DNA of 64,000 nucleotides from Cruorifilaria tuberocauda (GCA_013365365.1 JABVXU010000094.1:1-64000), one strand, 5' to 3'; counted from the first letter of the stretch, positions 51,137 to 63,445 are shown. Notes: generated from the letters alone by a model not told the origin. Translations and numbers: made by a program.

Positions 51137-53377
51137 ATGGAATCGAGGCCGAAATTTAGAGTAAATTTCTTCCCGAACTTTGAATTTTGCTTTTTTTTTA
51201 TTCCAAAATTTACACTTCTCAGTTTTTAACATCTAAAATTCATTTGTATATGGCATGAAAAGAATGAAATAACTGCTTAGTTTTCAGATTCTTTGTCTCC
51301 ACGGATATCAACAAAGTGCTACAGTTTTCCGAAGTAAATCAGGAAGTTTTCGAGGTCCTATGAAGAAATATGTTGATTTCGGTAGACTTTAAATATAATC
51401 ATTATATCGAAATTTTTGTTTTTAATGTTGTATTAGTTGCTGAAATATGGCAATGTTTTTAGTTAATGCTTGTCTTTTATGCTACATAGTTCTTTTGATC
51501 TCTCGGTTAAACTGATCCATGAACGTTTAGAATTTTAAATTTTCTGAATTATTATATGACTCGTTTTTTTTTGCGGTATTTATTTTCTTTCATAATTATA
51601 AATGCTATTCGACAATTATTAACCTTTTTTTGTTTCAGTTTTTATGAATGCCCCACATGAAGTTGAATGGGAACATGCTTCAGAATCTGCAAGTGATACA
51701 ATATCAGGTGATACTTATGACTATTTTGATAGGAAAAGCTTTTTATATACAATTATATACATTGAGATACTTTTAAACATTTTTACTTTTTATAGAATGT
51801 TTTTAAATCGAATTTCTTCAATTTCTAATTTCATGAACAATAAAGAATATGTGAAAAAACATATTACACGAAATAATTGTATCCTAATAAATTTGCAAAA
51901 ATTTTAAATTATTAGAAGGTGATTGATTTACTCATTTAAATTTTAATAAAATGAGCATAGTCCTTTAAAATTGAAAACTTTTGCTTGTAGTATGTGTAGC
52001 ACCAGAAGATTGTCGAGGATGGTGGTATGTTTCGAAACGTTTTCATAGCAGAAAAGTGAAAGATTATGAAGGTTTCGAAGAATCTGTGCAAGCAGTTGTT
52101 AACTTTGCACGCAAAGAAGTAAGTTTTATTCTGAACAAGTAGAAAATTTAAAGTCCGTGCGTAATTTTGTGTTGTCTGTAACACTGAGAAAACGTGGATT
52201 AGTTTCCAAAACTTTAGAGAGAAACATTCTTAATATGAAGCGATATCAACTCTTTTTTTAACTAATATGTTTCTGCTTGCTTTAGATAAAACATCTTATT
52301 CATCAGAGAGAAAAACGAAAGATAAATTTAGGGACCCTTTGATGGAATACTCGGTTTCAGTCAAGGTGCTACCTTGGCTTTCTTATTATCTGGTCTGAAG
52401 CAGAGAGGAGGTATGTTTCTTTATTCATAATTCAATTTTCGAGGTTTTTGTAGGGTTATTGTGTGGCGCTGAAAGATTTCCGATAATTACAGATTATAAG
52501 TAGAAAACAATTCTACAAAAAAATGAAAAATAATTTTGGTGAGCTGCTTTCCATTACTAGAGTTTAATCAAATGATCGGATTTCAGATGTGGATATCGAT
52601 TTTAGATTTCTAATTCTAATATCCGGATTCCCAAGTAAAAACCCCGAGCATCAAATGTTGAACCAAATGGCTCGACCAAATCTTCCGTGTCTTCATGTGT
52701 ACGGTGAAACCGATAAAGTTAGTTCTTGTTTGTTCTTCAAAGAGTGATTTTATTAACTATTTCGGAAATCTTTTTATTCATAACAATTTTAACATCTTGA
52801 AGTTTTTCCACGCTAAACATTGCTCAAATTTTTTAAGCTTTAGGTTTAGAGTTTAGACTTTAGAAATTTAAACTTCAGACTTTAGATCTTAAACTTTAAG
52901 TTTTTCCTAATTTTAAAGTTGTATTTTATATTGCCTTACAATTTGAATTCTACTTTTTCTGTTCTTAATAGCTCTGTGTGTTTTTTTATTCAAAAAGAGG
53001 CGTTTCTGGATATCGAACGATGAAAAAGAAATTTTTTGGTTGATTTATGAACAATTTAAAAATTTTCGATATTTTCACATATTATCCTATGTAAATAGAG
53101 AAATTCGATTGGATTTAATTAGTATTTTAAATAATTGGAAAATCAGGACAGTAGAAGACTAAAACTGTTTGTAATTTTTAAAATAATCGTAATTTTGATC
53201 GATTATATTTTGTAGGTTGTTTCTCATGAACTAAGTGCAAAACTTGTAGAACTATTCGACAAAGATAGGGTTGTTGTGGTCGAGCATCCGGGCGGTCATA
53301 TGACACCTAACATGTCTAAATATAAGATGTCATTTAATAAATTCTTCGAGATAGTTAAAAGTGTTTCCAGTACTTAG
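51137..53377 (+). CDS. OVCA2/FSH1-family serine hydrolase
   Basis: Seven exons in phase: 51137-51160, 51288-51381, 51639-51707, 51991-52118, 52332-52410, 52587-52717 and 53216-53377, giving 228 residues (human OVCA2 is 227). It is an alpha/beta hydrolase of the FSH1 family. The first strand is RILCLHGYQQS. The nucleophile elbow is GFSQG (Ser115), preceded by GPFDGIL. The acid residue is the Asp of GETDK (Asp174) and the catalytic His is in HPGGH (His203). Human OVCA2 is reported as an esterase for long-chain alkyl esters; the worm substrate is unknown. The first exon is only eight codons (MESRPKFR). It was found because the second exon lacks a start and opens directly on the first strand. Short upstream ATGs overlap the start and could lower translation. 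Confidence 0.95.
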
Positions 53378-54197
53378 AAATAAATTTTTGATTGATTTGT
53401 TGCTACATTGTACTTTGTAAAAATTCGAACCTGATAGTAGTTTAAGACGAAATTAAATCAGCAGTGTTTTTTATTGGCTATAAAAAAATATAAGAATTTG
53501 GTAATATTATCTCTAACCGACTTATAACCTTAATCAGACTGAGTGAAATAAAATTGCTCTTGCTTTGAATATTCAAGATATATATCAAACATAAAGTACA
53601 GTGTATTTCAATAAGACATTAGATATGTTATAATAAAATATATTAATATCAAATTGAAAAATCTTGCTATTTGGGTTACGATTTTCAATGATTCAATGGT
53701 GTCAATAGTGATTTGCAAAGATTATTGACCTTTTGTGCTGTGGAACAGTTTAACATATCTTCAAACAACAGTTTAATAGATCTTTAGATAAGTATTATTA
53801 AACTTTGAGAAAGTGTTATATTTTTTAAATGAAGAGCATATTTTTGGTAAAATTCTAAAAAACGTACAACGACTTCATATCTTCATTCTGTTAAAAATTC
53901 CTTCATTGTGACTTATTTAATCGCAATTGAAAAGCCATGATATTTCATGATGAGTCCCTTTCAATTCAAATGTGAAGTTTAAATTTCATTGCCAATTTCA
54001 GTTGTTTTATTATATCATATCTCATGCTTGCTTAGTATTTGAAAGTATAAAAAATATGTGATACAATTTGCTTCACTTAATTGCTCAGATATTTTAGAGA
54101 TAATTGAAAAGTTATTCTAAATGTAATAAAATTTAATTTTGCATAATGCTTAAAATTAAAAAATATTTTCTGAAATGATTTGTTTCATTTTTCATTA
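53378..54197. other. Convergent spacer
   Basis: AT-rich region between the hydrolase gene and the minus-strand thrombospondin-repeat gene. It should hold both 3' UTRs; nothing else is seen. Confidence 0.6.
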
Positions 54198-54391
54198 CTA
54201 ATAATAGTAATAGTAGTCGAAGTAATCATATACATAAACTGTATCAAACATTTCTTGTGTTTTCTTATCTTTTTCAGCATCCTGTGATTTTGAGAGTATT
54301 CGTGGAAGATTCTGTCGAAAACGTCGTTGTCGTCGTGTGTAGTCTTTTCGATCGAAACTTCCTGCACGTCCCTTCTTTTTTTTCTTTTCAA
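54198..54391 (-). CDS. Possible alternative C-terminal exon, basic then tyrosine-rich
   Basis: A minus-strand exon-like block of 64 codons starts after a good acceptor (AATTTTCAG) and ends TAG. It reads EKKKKKGRAGSFDRKD, RRQRRFRQNLPRILSK, then ends DTVYVYDYFDYYYYY. It needs a phase-1 donor; the upstream thrombospondin-repeat exon offers only a weak one (C followed by GTGGCA near its end). A second frame over the same DNA is also open. It could be an alternative last exon of that gene or a separate gene. Uncertain. Confidence 0.35.
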
Positions 54392-54691
54392 CTGAAAATT
54401 TATTTAATTACGCCTTCTAATAATATACGATCTCGTGCTACCTATCGATCAGAGAGTGTAAAAATGAATATCAGTATTAGAAAAAGAAATAAATTGTCAA
54501 TGGATGGAAATATTGTTAATTTAAATGTAACTGTAAGCATCTTTTGGAATATGCAAAAAGAAATGAGAAATTCTCATATCTGCAAGCATTTAAGGATAAT
54601 TCGAAATTTTTAGCGATTCTAAAGAAAGCAAAAAATGATTAATAATTAAAAAAGTCAAAAAGAAAAAATGAGGCATTTTCTATAATTGTAA

Positions 54692-56479
54692 TTAAATATC
54701 ATGAAACTTGCCACGTGGTTTATCTTTCTTGCCGACTGCATTATTTTGTGGTGGTTTTTCGGTATTGACATTTGGTTTACTCGATGTATCAAGATTAACA
54801 GCTGAGACCGGATTTGGTAGAGCTATATTGATGTCTGGTATAAGCTTCGGAAAACCTAATTGAAAATTCGGTAAAAAGCTTGATATATCAGCTGTTTTTG
54901 CTTCAGTTTTTGTTTTACTCTCCATCATCGTTTCATTAGTGGTAGCCTGATTAGTAACAGTGGTATCATTTAAACCAATATGAATTATACTTGTTACATT
55001 GAGAAGTGTATTATCACTTTCATCCAATTTTATATTACCGGATTTTTGCGCTTCAGGTAATTGCTCTCCTCCAATACTGTTCCAAACAACTACCATATCT
55101 TCTCTTTGTATTTCCGATTCATTAATTTTCTTATCATCTTTTCTAATACCCTCCAAAATTTGTACTGTTTCTTCCGTTCGTTTTTCCGAATCATTAATTT
55201 GCTTATCAGCTTCTTTAATATCATTCAAAATTTGTACTGTTTCCTTCATTTCTATTTCTGAATCATTAATTCTCTTATCAACGATTATATTATTCCCCAA
55301 AATTTGTACTATTTCTTTCATTTGCTTTCCTGAATTGTTCAATTTCGATTCATTATCAATTTCTTGTGATATCAAACATTTTCCGTTTATAAATATAAAC
55401 GGTTCACAACACGGTTCCTCTTCTTCATCCATACACGGTTTTGTATTACAATGACGTACGTGTACGATATGCCTACCATTTCTAAATGATATAATATTAT
55501 TAAATTTTCAAATTTTCTAACGTTAAAATTTCTTAATAGTAATAATAAAATTTCTCAATAGAATAAATCATAGTAATTATAATCGGAAAAAAAATGGAAT
55601 TTGTAAATTTTTATACTAAAAATTTTCAAATTTTGTCGAAAAAATTAATTATTTAAATTTAAAATTAAATTTATGAGACTAAATTAAAAAAAATTAAGTT
55701 TATAAAAAAGAAAAAAGCATACTGTAAGATTAATGTACGATTTTGCATGCCGCATCCACCACACGATTCCGTACATTCACTCCATTCACACCAATCTTCT
55801 GAAATTACTGTCACTTAATTTTTCCGAAATTACTGTTGTTTAAATTTTCTGAAATTACTGTCATCTGAAATTCAGCCTTTTGAAATCAATACTCATCTCA
55901 ATTATTAGACTAAAATAAAATATATTTTTTCTTTCTTTCTTTTCCATTTTAATTTCCCATTAGCATTATTGGTAATTGAGAAGATTTTATACAAAATAAG
56001 ATAGATAATACAATTATGAACGATCGTATAATTCATAATAAAATTTCAGGAAATTTTAACTTACGATTTGATAAATCAATTAAATCATTTGTTTTAGTAA
56101 ATTCATTTGTAGTGGAATTATTTTCTATCACCTGAAATAGAATAATTTCTTTAAAAAAATTCATAATTTTAACATATTTATTTGTATTTGTATTAAGCTT
56201 AACTTATTTTTACATTATTAGAATGACTTATCATTCCTATTTTGACAATATTTTTTTAGAGGAAATTTGAAGTAACACAAGTAAGTTAAGTAAAATAAGA
56301 ATTGTTTTTGTTTTGCAAATTTAGCTAAGAATATTTGGAATACAAAGAAAAATATTTCTTTCTTAAAATTTCTTTAAAAATTTAAATTTAAATTCAAATT
56401 TAAAGAATTAAATTATTACTTGAGTAATAGCTTGTTGTATCAGAAGAAATGATAAAACGAGAAGCCAAATGAAGAACAT
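54692..56479 (-). CDS. Secreted protein with one thrombospondin type 1 repeat and internal 24-residue repeats
   Basis: Four exons in phase: 56420-56479, 56065-56131, 55723-55798 and 54692-55481, giving 330 residues. Residues 1-20 form a clear signal peptide (FFIWLLVLSFLLIQQ core). A thrombospondin type 1 repeat covers about residues 44-92: DWCEWSECTESCGGCG, then NRTLILQNGRHIVHVRHC and CCEP, with the expected tryptophans and cysteines. Residues about 112-205 are four tandem repeats of 24 residues around DKxINDSExxxEETVQIL, charged and likely helical. The remainder has many N-glycosylation sequons (NVT, NDT, NET) and a basic end. The final coding exon is one large piece of 790 bases. The extracellular role is unknown; such repeats commonly mediate matrix or receptor binding. 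I know no named orthologue. The start is fixed by the signal peptide. Confidence 0.85.
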
Positions 56480-57780
56480 GTAGAATGAATGGAAATGTGA
56501 TTTAATCGTGAAATGAATCGGTTATTATATATATTGATAAGAGAGATGGAATGATTATTATCAGTGACCTTGGACTTATTCTATTTTCAATTATCACCTC
56601 TTGTCACCTATTTTACAGTAATCTATTACATCTTTTAGAGATGGATTACCTTTTCAGTCTTCAGTTATTAAAATTGAACAAAATTTTATATGCATTGTTC
56701 TGATCATTCTTCTTCCATACTGTTAATTTCACTATAAATTAATTTTATCAATAATTTGTAATCATGAAATCACACATAAATCATTAGTTTAATTAAGTTA
56801 TCAAAAAAAAAGAAATTCAATATTAGCTTCTAGTTCTTAATAATTTTTTTTAGTTTATCACTTTCTAATTGATTGTTAAGATTTTTACTGATATTAGGTT
56901 TACAACTATATATTTTTAAATAACTTATAAAAATTCCAATAACATCGAAGGGATATTCAGAGAAGAGAAAAAGGAATGAAATTTTTAATTGAACTATGCT
57001 AAAGTGCATTTCATAATATTATTTAACTACTGATGATCAACTATCAATTAAAGATGATTAAAAAGTAAAAAATTATTTCAAATGGATGTTTGCTTATTAT
57101 AAACAAAAGAAATAAATATAAACATAAATAAATATAGATAAATCAAATAAAATAAGAATTAATGGTAGCAATTATTCTTGATCATCCACAAAACATTTCA
57201 AAATTAAGTAATTTTTAAAAAACTTAGTAATTACTCATACATTAAATAGGTCCTAAGTAGAAATATTTTCAAGTAGCATTTTAAAACAATTGATTTTGTT
57301 TCAAATCAAACTACTGATGCTATCAAGAAAGAGGCGAACATTTTCTTTCGTTGTTTTTAGAAGAATGATAGTACTGATAATAAAATTATCATTGATAAGT
57401 TTGAATCAACTATGGTTATCTTTTTCGGAATTTTCGAACGTAAACTTGGAATATCAAAATTGAATAAAATTTTACGTGCATTGTTCTGACCATTTCTTAC
57501 TCCTCTTCATCCTACAATTTATAAACATTACTGTTAATTTCACTGTCAATTAATTTTATCAGTAACTTGAGAATGGAAAAGAGAAATTTGTGATAACTTA
57601 TCTCTAAATTTTTTTTTGGTTCAATTAGAGGATACCTCTGGAAGTAATATTTTAAAGTGAAAAAGTTTTTAAATTGACTTTTTTCGAGCTAATTGAATAA
57701 TCCTAACTTAGCTAGACTTACTAAACATACTTTTATCAATAAAGTCAAAGGTGAAATGTTTTCAAAGATAATAATGGCGA
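56480..57780. other. Upstream spacer of the thrombospondin-repeat gene
   Basis: 1.3 kb of AT-rich sequence that should contain the gene's promoter. Nothing else is recognised before the foldback element starts. Confidence 0.6.
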
Positions 57781-58269
57781 TGACTAACTTCTTTACCATC
57801 CATTATTCTCGTTTTAATGGATTATTCTGAATATATATTATCCGGAAAAATAACGTGAACTGCGGAATTGTTATTAGCGTCCTCTCACCGTCCTATAAAA
57901 TCCGCACAAGTTTCACGAAATAACGAATAAACCGTACCGCCGTAATCCGTTGTCTGACAATAAGAAATTGAAACGAGATTGTAACTTAAATAACCTGATT
58001 CTTAACATTAAAAATTTGAATATGCAATTCCAGATAACAGTATTCGTAATAAAATGATTTTCGGGATCAGGTTATTTAAGTCACAATCTCATTTCAGTTT
58101 CTTATTGTCAGACGACAGTTTACGCGACACGGTTTATTCGTTGTTCGATGGAATCTGTGCGGATTTCATTGGACGTGTCAGAAAACAGTAAGAAAGCGCT
58201 AGTAGCAGGAATTCCGCAACTCACGTGATGTTTCCGGATCAGAATAATGGATGATAAAGAAGTTAGTGA
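57781..58269. mobile_element. Foldback/MITE-like element with long terminal inverted repeats
   Basis: The first about 215 bases are an imperfect reverse complement of the last about 210. Both ends begin ACTAACTTCTTTA then CATCCATTATTCT, and share TATCCGG, CACGTGA-like, TGCGGAATT, AATCCGCACA, CGAATAAACCGT, GTCTGACAATAAGAAA and ACTTAAATAACCTGAT. A spacer of roughly 60 bases separates the arms. The left arm has an extra duplicated piece near its end. The element has no coding capacity and is less AT-rich than its surroundings. It fits a non-autonomous DNA transposon of foldback or MITE type. The target-site duplication is not clear. Confidence 0.85.
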
Positions 58270-58441
58270 TTCCGTATCTTCTATTACTAATCTTTGACTA
58301 ATGGTAATTTTATAATTATCAGCAAGCGATCATTTTACAGTTTCTAAACTATTTATAACTTTTCAACTCTTCTTTTAGTTAATTGATTTGAATTTTATTT
58401 TTACACTAATTTTTCTATATCATAAAGCCTTATTTGCTAGG

Positions 58442-58649
58442 ATGCATGAGCATGCTTCATGGATATCAGGAGAAAAACAAATGAAATGTTAGATTCTATG
58501 CACGAGATGCTAAGAGGGATGGAAGAAATGAAGAAATGTGCACTTCAACTTCGTTTGATTTACCTGAAGTTCAAGAACATCACTTCAAAATTCACAAAGT
58601 AAGTTTGGAAAGTGAGGAAGACGAAGAGAATCAACGAATTTACAATTAA
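58442..58649 (+). CDS. Coding-like block with two overlapping plus-strand frames, unrecognised
   Basis: Follows a good acceptor (TTTGCTAG at 58433-58440). One frame, 58485-58649, reads NVRFYARDAKRDGRNEEM, then SFDLPEVQEHHFKIHKVS, and ends in an acidic tail (ESEEDEENQRIYN) with TAA. A second, 58459-58602, starts with ATG (MDIRRKTNEMLDSMHEML) and ends at TAA or at a GTAAGT donor. A third short frame begins at the first ATG (MHEHASWISGEKQMK). The acidic frame would continue from the third by a one-base shift, so this may be a frameshifted pseudogene. Confidence 0.3.
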
Positions 58650-58823
58650 ACGATAAAAGAATTTTCATTATTAATTTTTCTTGTAATTGATATTTGTAAA
58701 TTAATCTTTCACACTTTGTGATTAATTTAATAAAATCAAATATTAATTATCAGATAATTTGATTAAACATTCTTCTAAAATGAACGATTTGTACATTTCC
58801 GTTGATCGTTTTTCCTTGACATT

Positions 58824-59373
58824 TTAAATCCTCGAACCTTTCTCTGACCTATTTGACCTTTCCCTTTTACGACTAAGTGGGATAAAAGAATTTGATGTAT
58901 GTATTCTCACTTCCACCTTTCCATGATCATACCACGTTGAAGCACAACATCTCGTCCGATCTTCAACTAATTATCAGTATTTATTATAATAGCAATTGAT
59001 CATTGATAATTAACAATTAACTTCAATAAAAATATTCAATAATCTTTTTTGAGTCAATTAAACAGACTATAGAAATTTTTTTTTATTTTGAAAATTTAAA
59101 ATTACTAAAAAAGCTTAATAACTTCTAGATATTACAAATTTAGGAATAACAAAAATTCTAAGATAATAACTTTCAAAATTGCAGCTTCATTTTCATGATT
59201 AAATGATTAACTCAAAAAACAAAACTTTTCTTAAGCGAACTTAATATTTATGATTAGATTATGAACTCATCGCTATCGACTATAAAACCTTGTTTTTCAC
59301 TTTTCAAAATAGCACGAGTCACGACTGTTTGCGCAGATTTTTTCTCGTCGAAAGCATAAGTGCAAATGTTCAT
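58824..59373 (-). CDS. Possible two-exon gene for a small basic protein, unrecognised
   Basis: Exon 1 (59289-59373) starts MNICTYAFDEKKSAQTVV and runs to LKSEKQ. Exon 2 (58824-58966) continues in phase 1 with VEDRTRCCASTWYDHGKV and ends in a basic tail (SRKRERSNRSEKGSRI, TAA), giving 75 residues. The acceptor is TAATTAG and the donor GTTTTA, both weak. Without splicing, exon 1 reads on to a TAA at 59254, giving a 39-residue peptide. Sequence quality is better than in the surrounding AT-rich DNA. It lies between the two foldback elements. There is no homology that I recognise. Confidence 0.35.
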
Positions 59374-59508
59374 GCATGATTAAATGCTGCATGCTTTAGT
59401 TAATAGCTAATAAATAATTCACTTGCTTTTGATTCTTCAAAATATAAATAAATTGCAGCTAATCCTATTTGGCTCAATTTGGTAACTTTTTTCAGTGATT
59501 TTATCCTC

Positions 59509-59896
59509 ATAAATTTTTTAAATTGGAAAAATTTCATTTTCATTTTTTTCATAGAGCTAAATTTTAGCTAAATTCTAGTTTAATAACTTCTTTTTCTACG
59601 AACTATAAGCTTTCTATAAACTATAATAACTTTATTCAAATCATTTGTAAGAGATTAAATTATTCTACGTTTAGTAATTTGTAGGTAAGAGATTAAATTG
59701 TTCTAGGTTTAACTGTAGAACAATTTAATCTCTTACTTACAAATAATTTGAATAAAGTTATTAAAGTTTACGGAAGTTTATGGTTTGTAGAAAAAGAAGT
59801 TATTGAACTAGAATTTAGCTTTGAATTTAACTAAAATTTAGTTTTATGAAGATATGAAAATAAAATTTTTCTAATTTAGAAAAAAAATTTAAAATG
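59509..59896. mobile_element. Second foldback element, near-palindromic
   Basis: Two arms of about 185 bases are reverse complements with few mismatches. Shared blocks include GCTAAATTCTAGTT, AATAACTTCTTTTTCTAC, AATAACTTTATTCAAAT and AAGAGATTAAATT. The centre, near 59710, is ATTGTTCTA...TAGAACAAT. The left arm repeats the AAGAGATTAAATT block twice. There is no coding content. Its sequence differs from the foldback at 57.8 kb, so it is a separate family. Confidence 0.85.
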
Positions 59897-60447
59897 GAAT
59901 AATTTTTGATGATGTACTTTTTTTGCTAAAATACTTTGAATTCTTTTAGTTTTGTTTTATGGACTAGCAGTTTGATGAAAATCTGTCATATAATTCTTTT
60001 AGCAACTTCTCTCAAGTGTTATCAGGAGAATAGGGAAATCGATAACTCATGTACCTAAAAACTGATAGATCTAAGAATTGTCATTCAATCAACAGTAAGC
60101 CATTTTAAACTTAATTTCAGTCGTTGAAGCTTTCAAAAAATTCGGAGAAAATTTTTTGGAGAAAGTTTGAAACTAACTGATTATAGAAAATTTAGAAATT
60201 TGACTTTATTTTAAAAAACTGAATTTTGAAATCTTAAATTTAAAACTTCTTTTTTTTAAAAAATTTAAGATGCATTTAAAACACATCCAATTCTATTACC
60301 CATTAAAAAAAAATTAGTCATTCAATTTATTGAAAATCTATTTCTTTATTTTGAAATCCTGAATTTTATGTTATAGAATCGGATTTCTTTAAAAATTCTC
60401 AAAAAGATTCCAACATTTTATGTTATCCTTTTAATTTTTTCCAATTC

Positions 60448-60735
60448 ATATTATTTATTATTTATCATTTATCATTATTATTTATCATTATTTATTTATT
60501 ATCATTACTATTATTACTAATTATTACTATTATTGTTGTTATTATTATCGTTATCATTATCATTATCACTATTGTCACTATTATTACCATTATCATTATT
60601 ATTGTTATTATTACTATTGTTATTGTCATTATTATTATTATTATTATATTAGATTATTATTACACTATTAATATTATCATTATTGTTATTATCATCATTA
60701 TTACTTATTATTACTATTATTATTAGTATTCTTGT
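60448..60735. repeat. ATT/ATC triplet repeat tract
   Basis: Nearly 290 bases of interrupted ATT, ATC, GTT and ACT triplets. Confidence 0.9.
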
Positions 60736-63094
60736 TTGTTACTATTTGTTGAAGGAATAAGTACGAGTAAAGTAAATGAAGTGATAAATTTACGAATAAT
60801 TCTCAAATGAGAATAAACATTCAACTAAAATGTTGGAAAGGAATGAGAAGGAAGAGATTGAGAAAAAGGAGAAAGGAAAACTAATTGCTATTGAAGAAGA
60901 CAACAAAGACAATTTTGATAGATGATAGAGCACGTAAAAATATTTGATAGCTTTTGGAATGTGAAAATGTTGCCGGGAATTGAAGAGTTAGAGTGAAATT
61001 CACCAGAGACCATATAAAGCTTGTAAAGCTTAATTTTCCTCATTTCAAAATTTCAAAAATTTTTATAAAACTTTCTTTTCTTCCTCTTTCACTTCACTCG
61101 CTTTTTTTTCGAATACTTATAAGTTATCTTAAGAGAACCATCAATGATTAATGTAAATTAGAGCTTGAGAAAATATTTTTCAACTACCACATATTTCTTC
61201 CTGAGTGGCCAATTCAATTCATTCCATTTCATTTCATTCAATTTATCATATCACTTCATCCAATCTATCTTTTCCATTTTACAATTTCAACTTTCACATG
61301 GAAACTTTACGATTTATTCTCTCCTAAAAAGTATTGCATATGGAAAAAAGAATTAATCAAAATTACTTTAGAAGTTTTGCTTTTCTTTCATTATTTCTTA
61401 TTTCTATTAGGATAATAATGTTTTTAATAACATAGTACTGATAATTTAAAGTATAGTAATAATAGTAGTGATAAGTAATAATTTAACGATAGTAATAATT
61501 ATTATAGTATTTTCATCATCTATTAATCATCAATTACGCTTTCTTTTCATTTTTCGTAAATTTAAATTTTCAGAATTTGAAATTTTCTTGTTTAATAGAA
61601 TTTTTGAAAGGAAAAAAAAATGATGTTTTATTTTATTTTGTTTCAATTCGTAAAATCGATTCTACTAAATATCATTATTCTTCCAGTATCATTCATCGTA
61701 TGTTTATCATTATCACTATTATTTTTACGCATAAATAAATTTCATCAATTCTTGTCTGTTTTTTTTTTCTTTAAAAAATTCCATTCAAATGTTTTTACGA
61801 AATTTTCTTTAGAATTTTAAAGGTGTACAAAATAAATGCTTTAAAAAGTGCGAAATTACTTTATTTTTCATAAATAAGCTAATTATTATTTCATTATAAA
61901 TTCTCTGAAAGTAAAATAATAAGCAAAAATGAATTGATGAATTTTGCTTATTTGTTCCTACAATAATTTTTCTTGCTCTATTTTAGGTTTATTATCATAT
62001 CCAATCATATCCATGCAAACAGTTTGCTAATAATAATTAGCAATGAAGAAAATATATAAGTTTAAGCTAATCATTACATTTAAATAATACGATTTTTATA
62101 AATGATAACGAATTTTTGACAATAGTAATAAGATAGGTCTTGCAAAGATGATGCGAGGGTTACTGAAATCGAGAGTTAGCTTAATAGTTTAAGTCGAAAA
62201 TCAAATATGAAGAAATTTGCAATGATAAATTTCAATTGATAAGTTGAATAACTTAATTACGAAAAATTGAAAACTTGAAAACAATTGTACTGATCTTCAA
62301 TTTTTTTTTAAAATCAAATTGATAATTAAGGAACAGTTTTAATTTCATGTTCATTAGCATAATATATTTGAATGTTTCATTAATTAATGATCATTTTGAT
62401 CATTGTTAATTAAAACCTAGGTAATTTAATATTCAAATTATTTTTAATTCTTTTCAAAAAAAGAAAAAAGTAACTTTTATCTGAAAAGTATAAGCAAAAA
62501 ATATTAAATGAAATTTCCTTCGTTTTATTCATTAAAATTTTCGTTCAGCAATAGATATTATGGTTTTTTTTCTGTGATAATTTATAAATTATTCAAATTT
62601 TTCGATTTCCTTAAATTTCAGTTCTTTCAATTCCTATTTGAAGCTTTATCTTCTTCACTTATTATCACTTTTATTTTAATTTTGCTTATTATCATATCAG
62701 TTTTATTTCATAAGTCAAAAGTGTATCATAATTTGTGGATAAATAATTTAAAATATATCATAATTTATGAATAATTAATTAATTTAAAGGAATATTTCTT
62801 AATTTTTTAGGATTTGAAAAAATTTAACTTCTTATCTCTTATCATTCTTTACGATTTAACAATGACTAATTACATTAAATCTAAATTATCACAAAGCAAT
62901 GATTATTTAAACAATTTCCGTAGTAAACAAGCGAAAAATTTCTTCAGGAAAATAAGAAAAGAATTTAAGAGAGCATTTTTTAGATATTATTGACATGCAC
63001 TGTAAGAAATTCATGATTTTAAACTTTCAAAAATACTTTTATTTCATTAAAAAGAAAAATGATTGATCGAGATTGACGGAAGAAGCAATTTCCC

Positions 63095-63170
63095 CGTCTT
63101 TCCATTCCTCTTCCGGCTTTCCCCCGTGTTTCCGTTCCTCTCCCGTTACTTTTCCCCGCGTTTTCCTGTT
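63095..63170. repeat. Short C-rich tandem repeat
   Basis: About two and a half copies of a roughly 30-bp unit around TTTCCGTTCCTCTCCCG in otherwise AT-rich DNA. Confidence 0.7.
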
Positions 63171-63390
63171 TTACATTGAAGCAACACAATGATTGCACAA
63201 ATTCACATACTCTTTTATCTTTGAATTGAAGCATGAAAATGAAAGCGAAAAAAGGATGGCTAAAATCGAAAATCTTTCGAGCATTTCTTTATTGCCCAGA
63301 TTGATCTTCTTTTCATCCTTTAAAACAAAAATCTTTCTTCCTCATTCATTGACAAATTTCTTTTTTGGAAAAATCAACAAATGCTATTTC

Positions 63391-63445
63391 CTCCCTCTCT
63401 CTCTCTCTCTCTCTTTCTCCCTCCCTCCCTCTCTCTCTTTCTCTT
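63391..63445. repeat. CT microsatellite
   Basis: Interrupted (CT)n and CCCT run. Confidence 0.9.

Noticed and set aside
54999..55454. 151-codon plus-strand frame
   Set aside because: It is antisense to the repeat-bearing exon of the thrombospondin-repeat gene, which has signal peptide, domain and splice support.
61165..62774. Several plus-strand frames rich in Phe, Ile and Leu
   Set aside because: They translate T-rich low-complexity DNA and have no features of real membrane proteins such as conserved motifs or splice sites.
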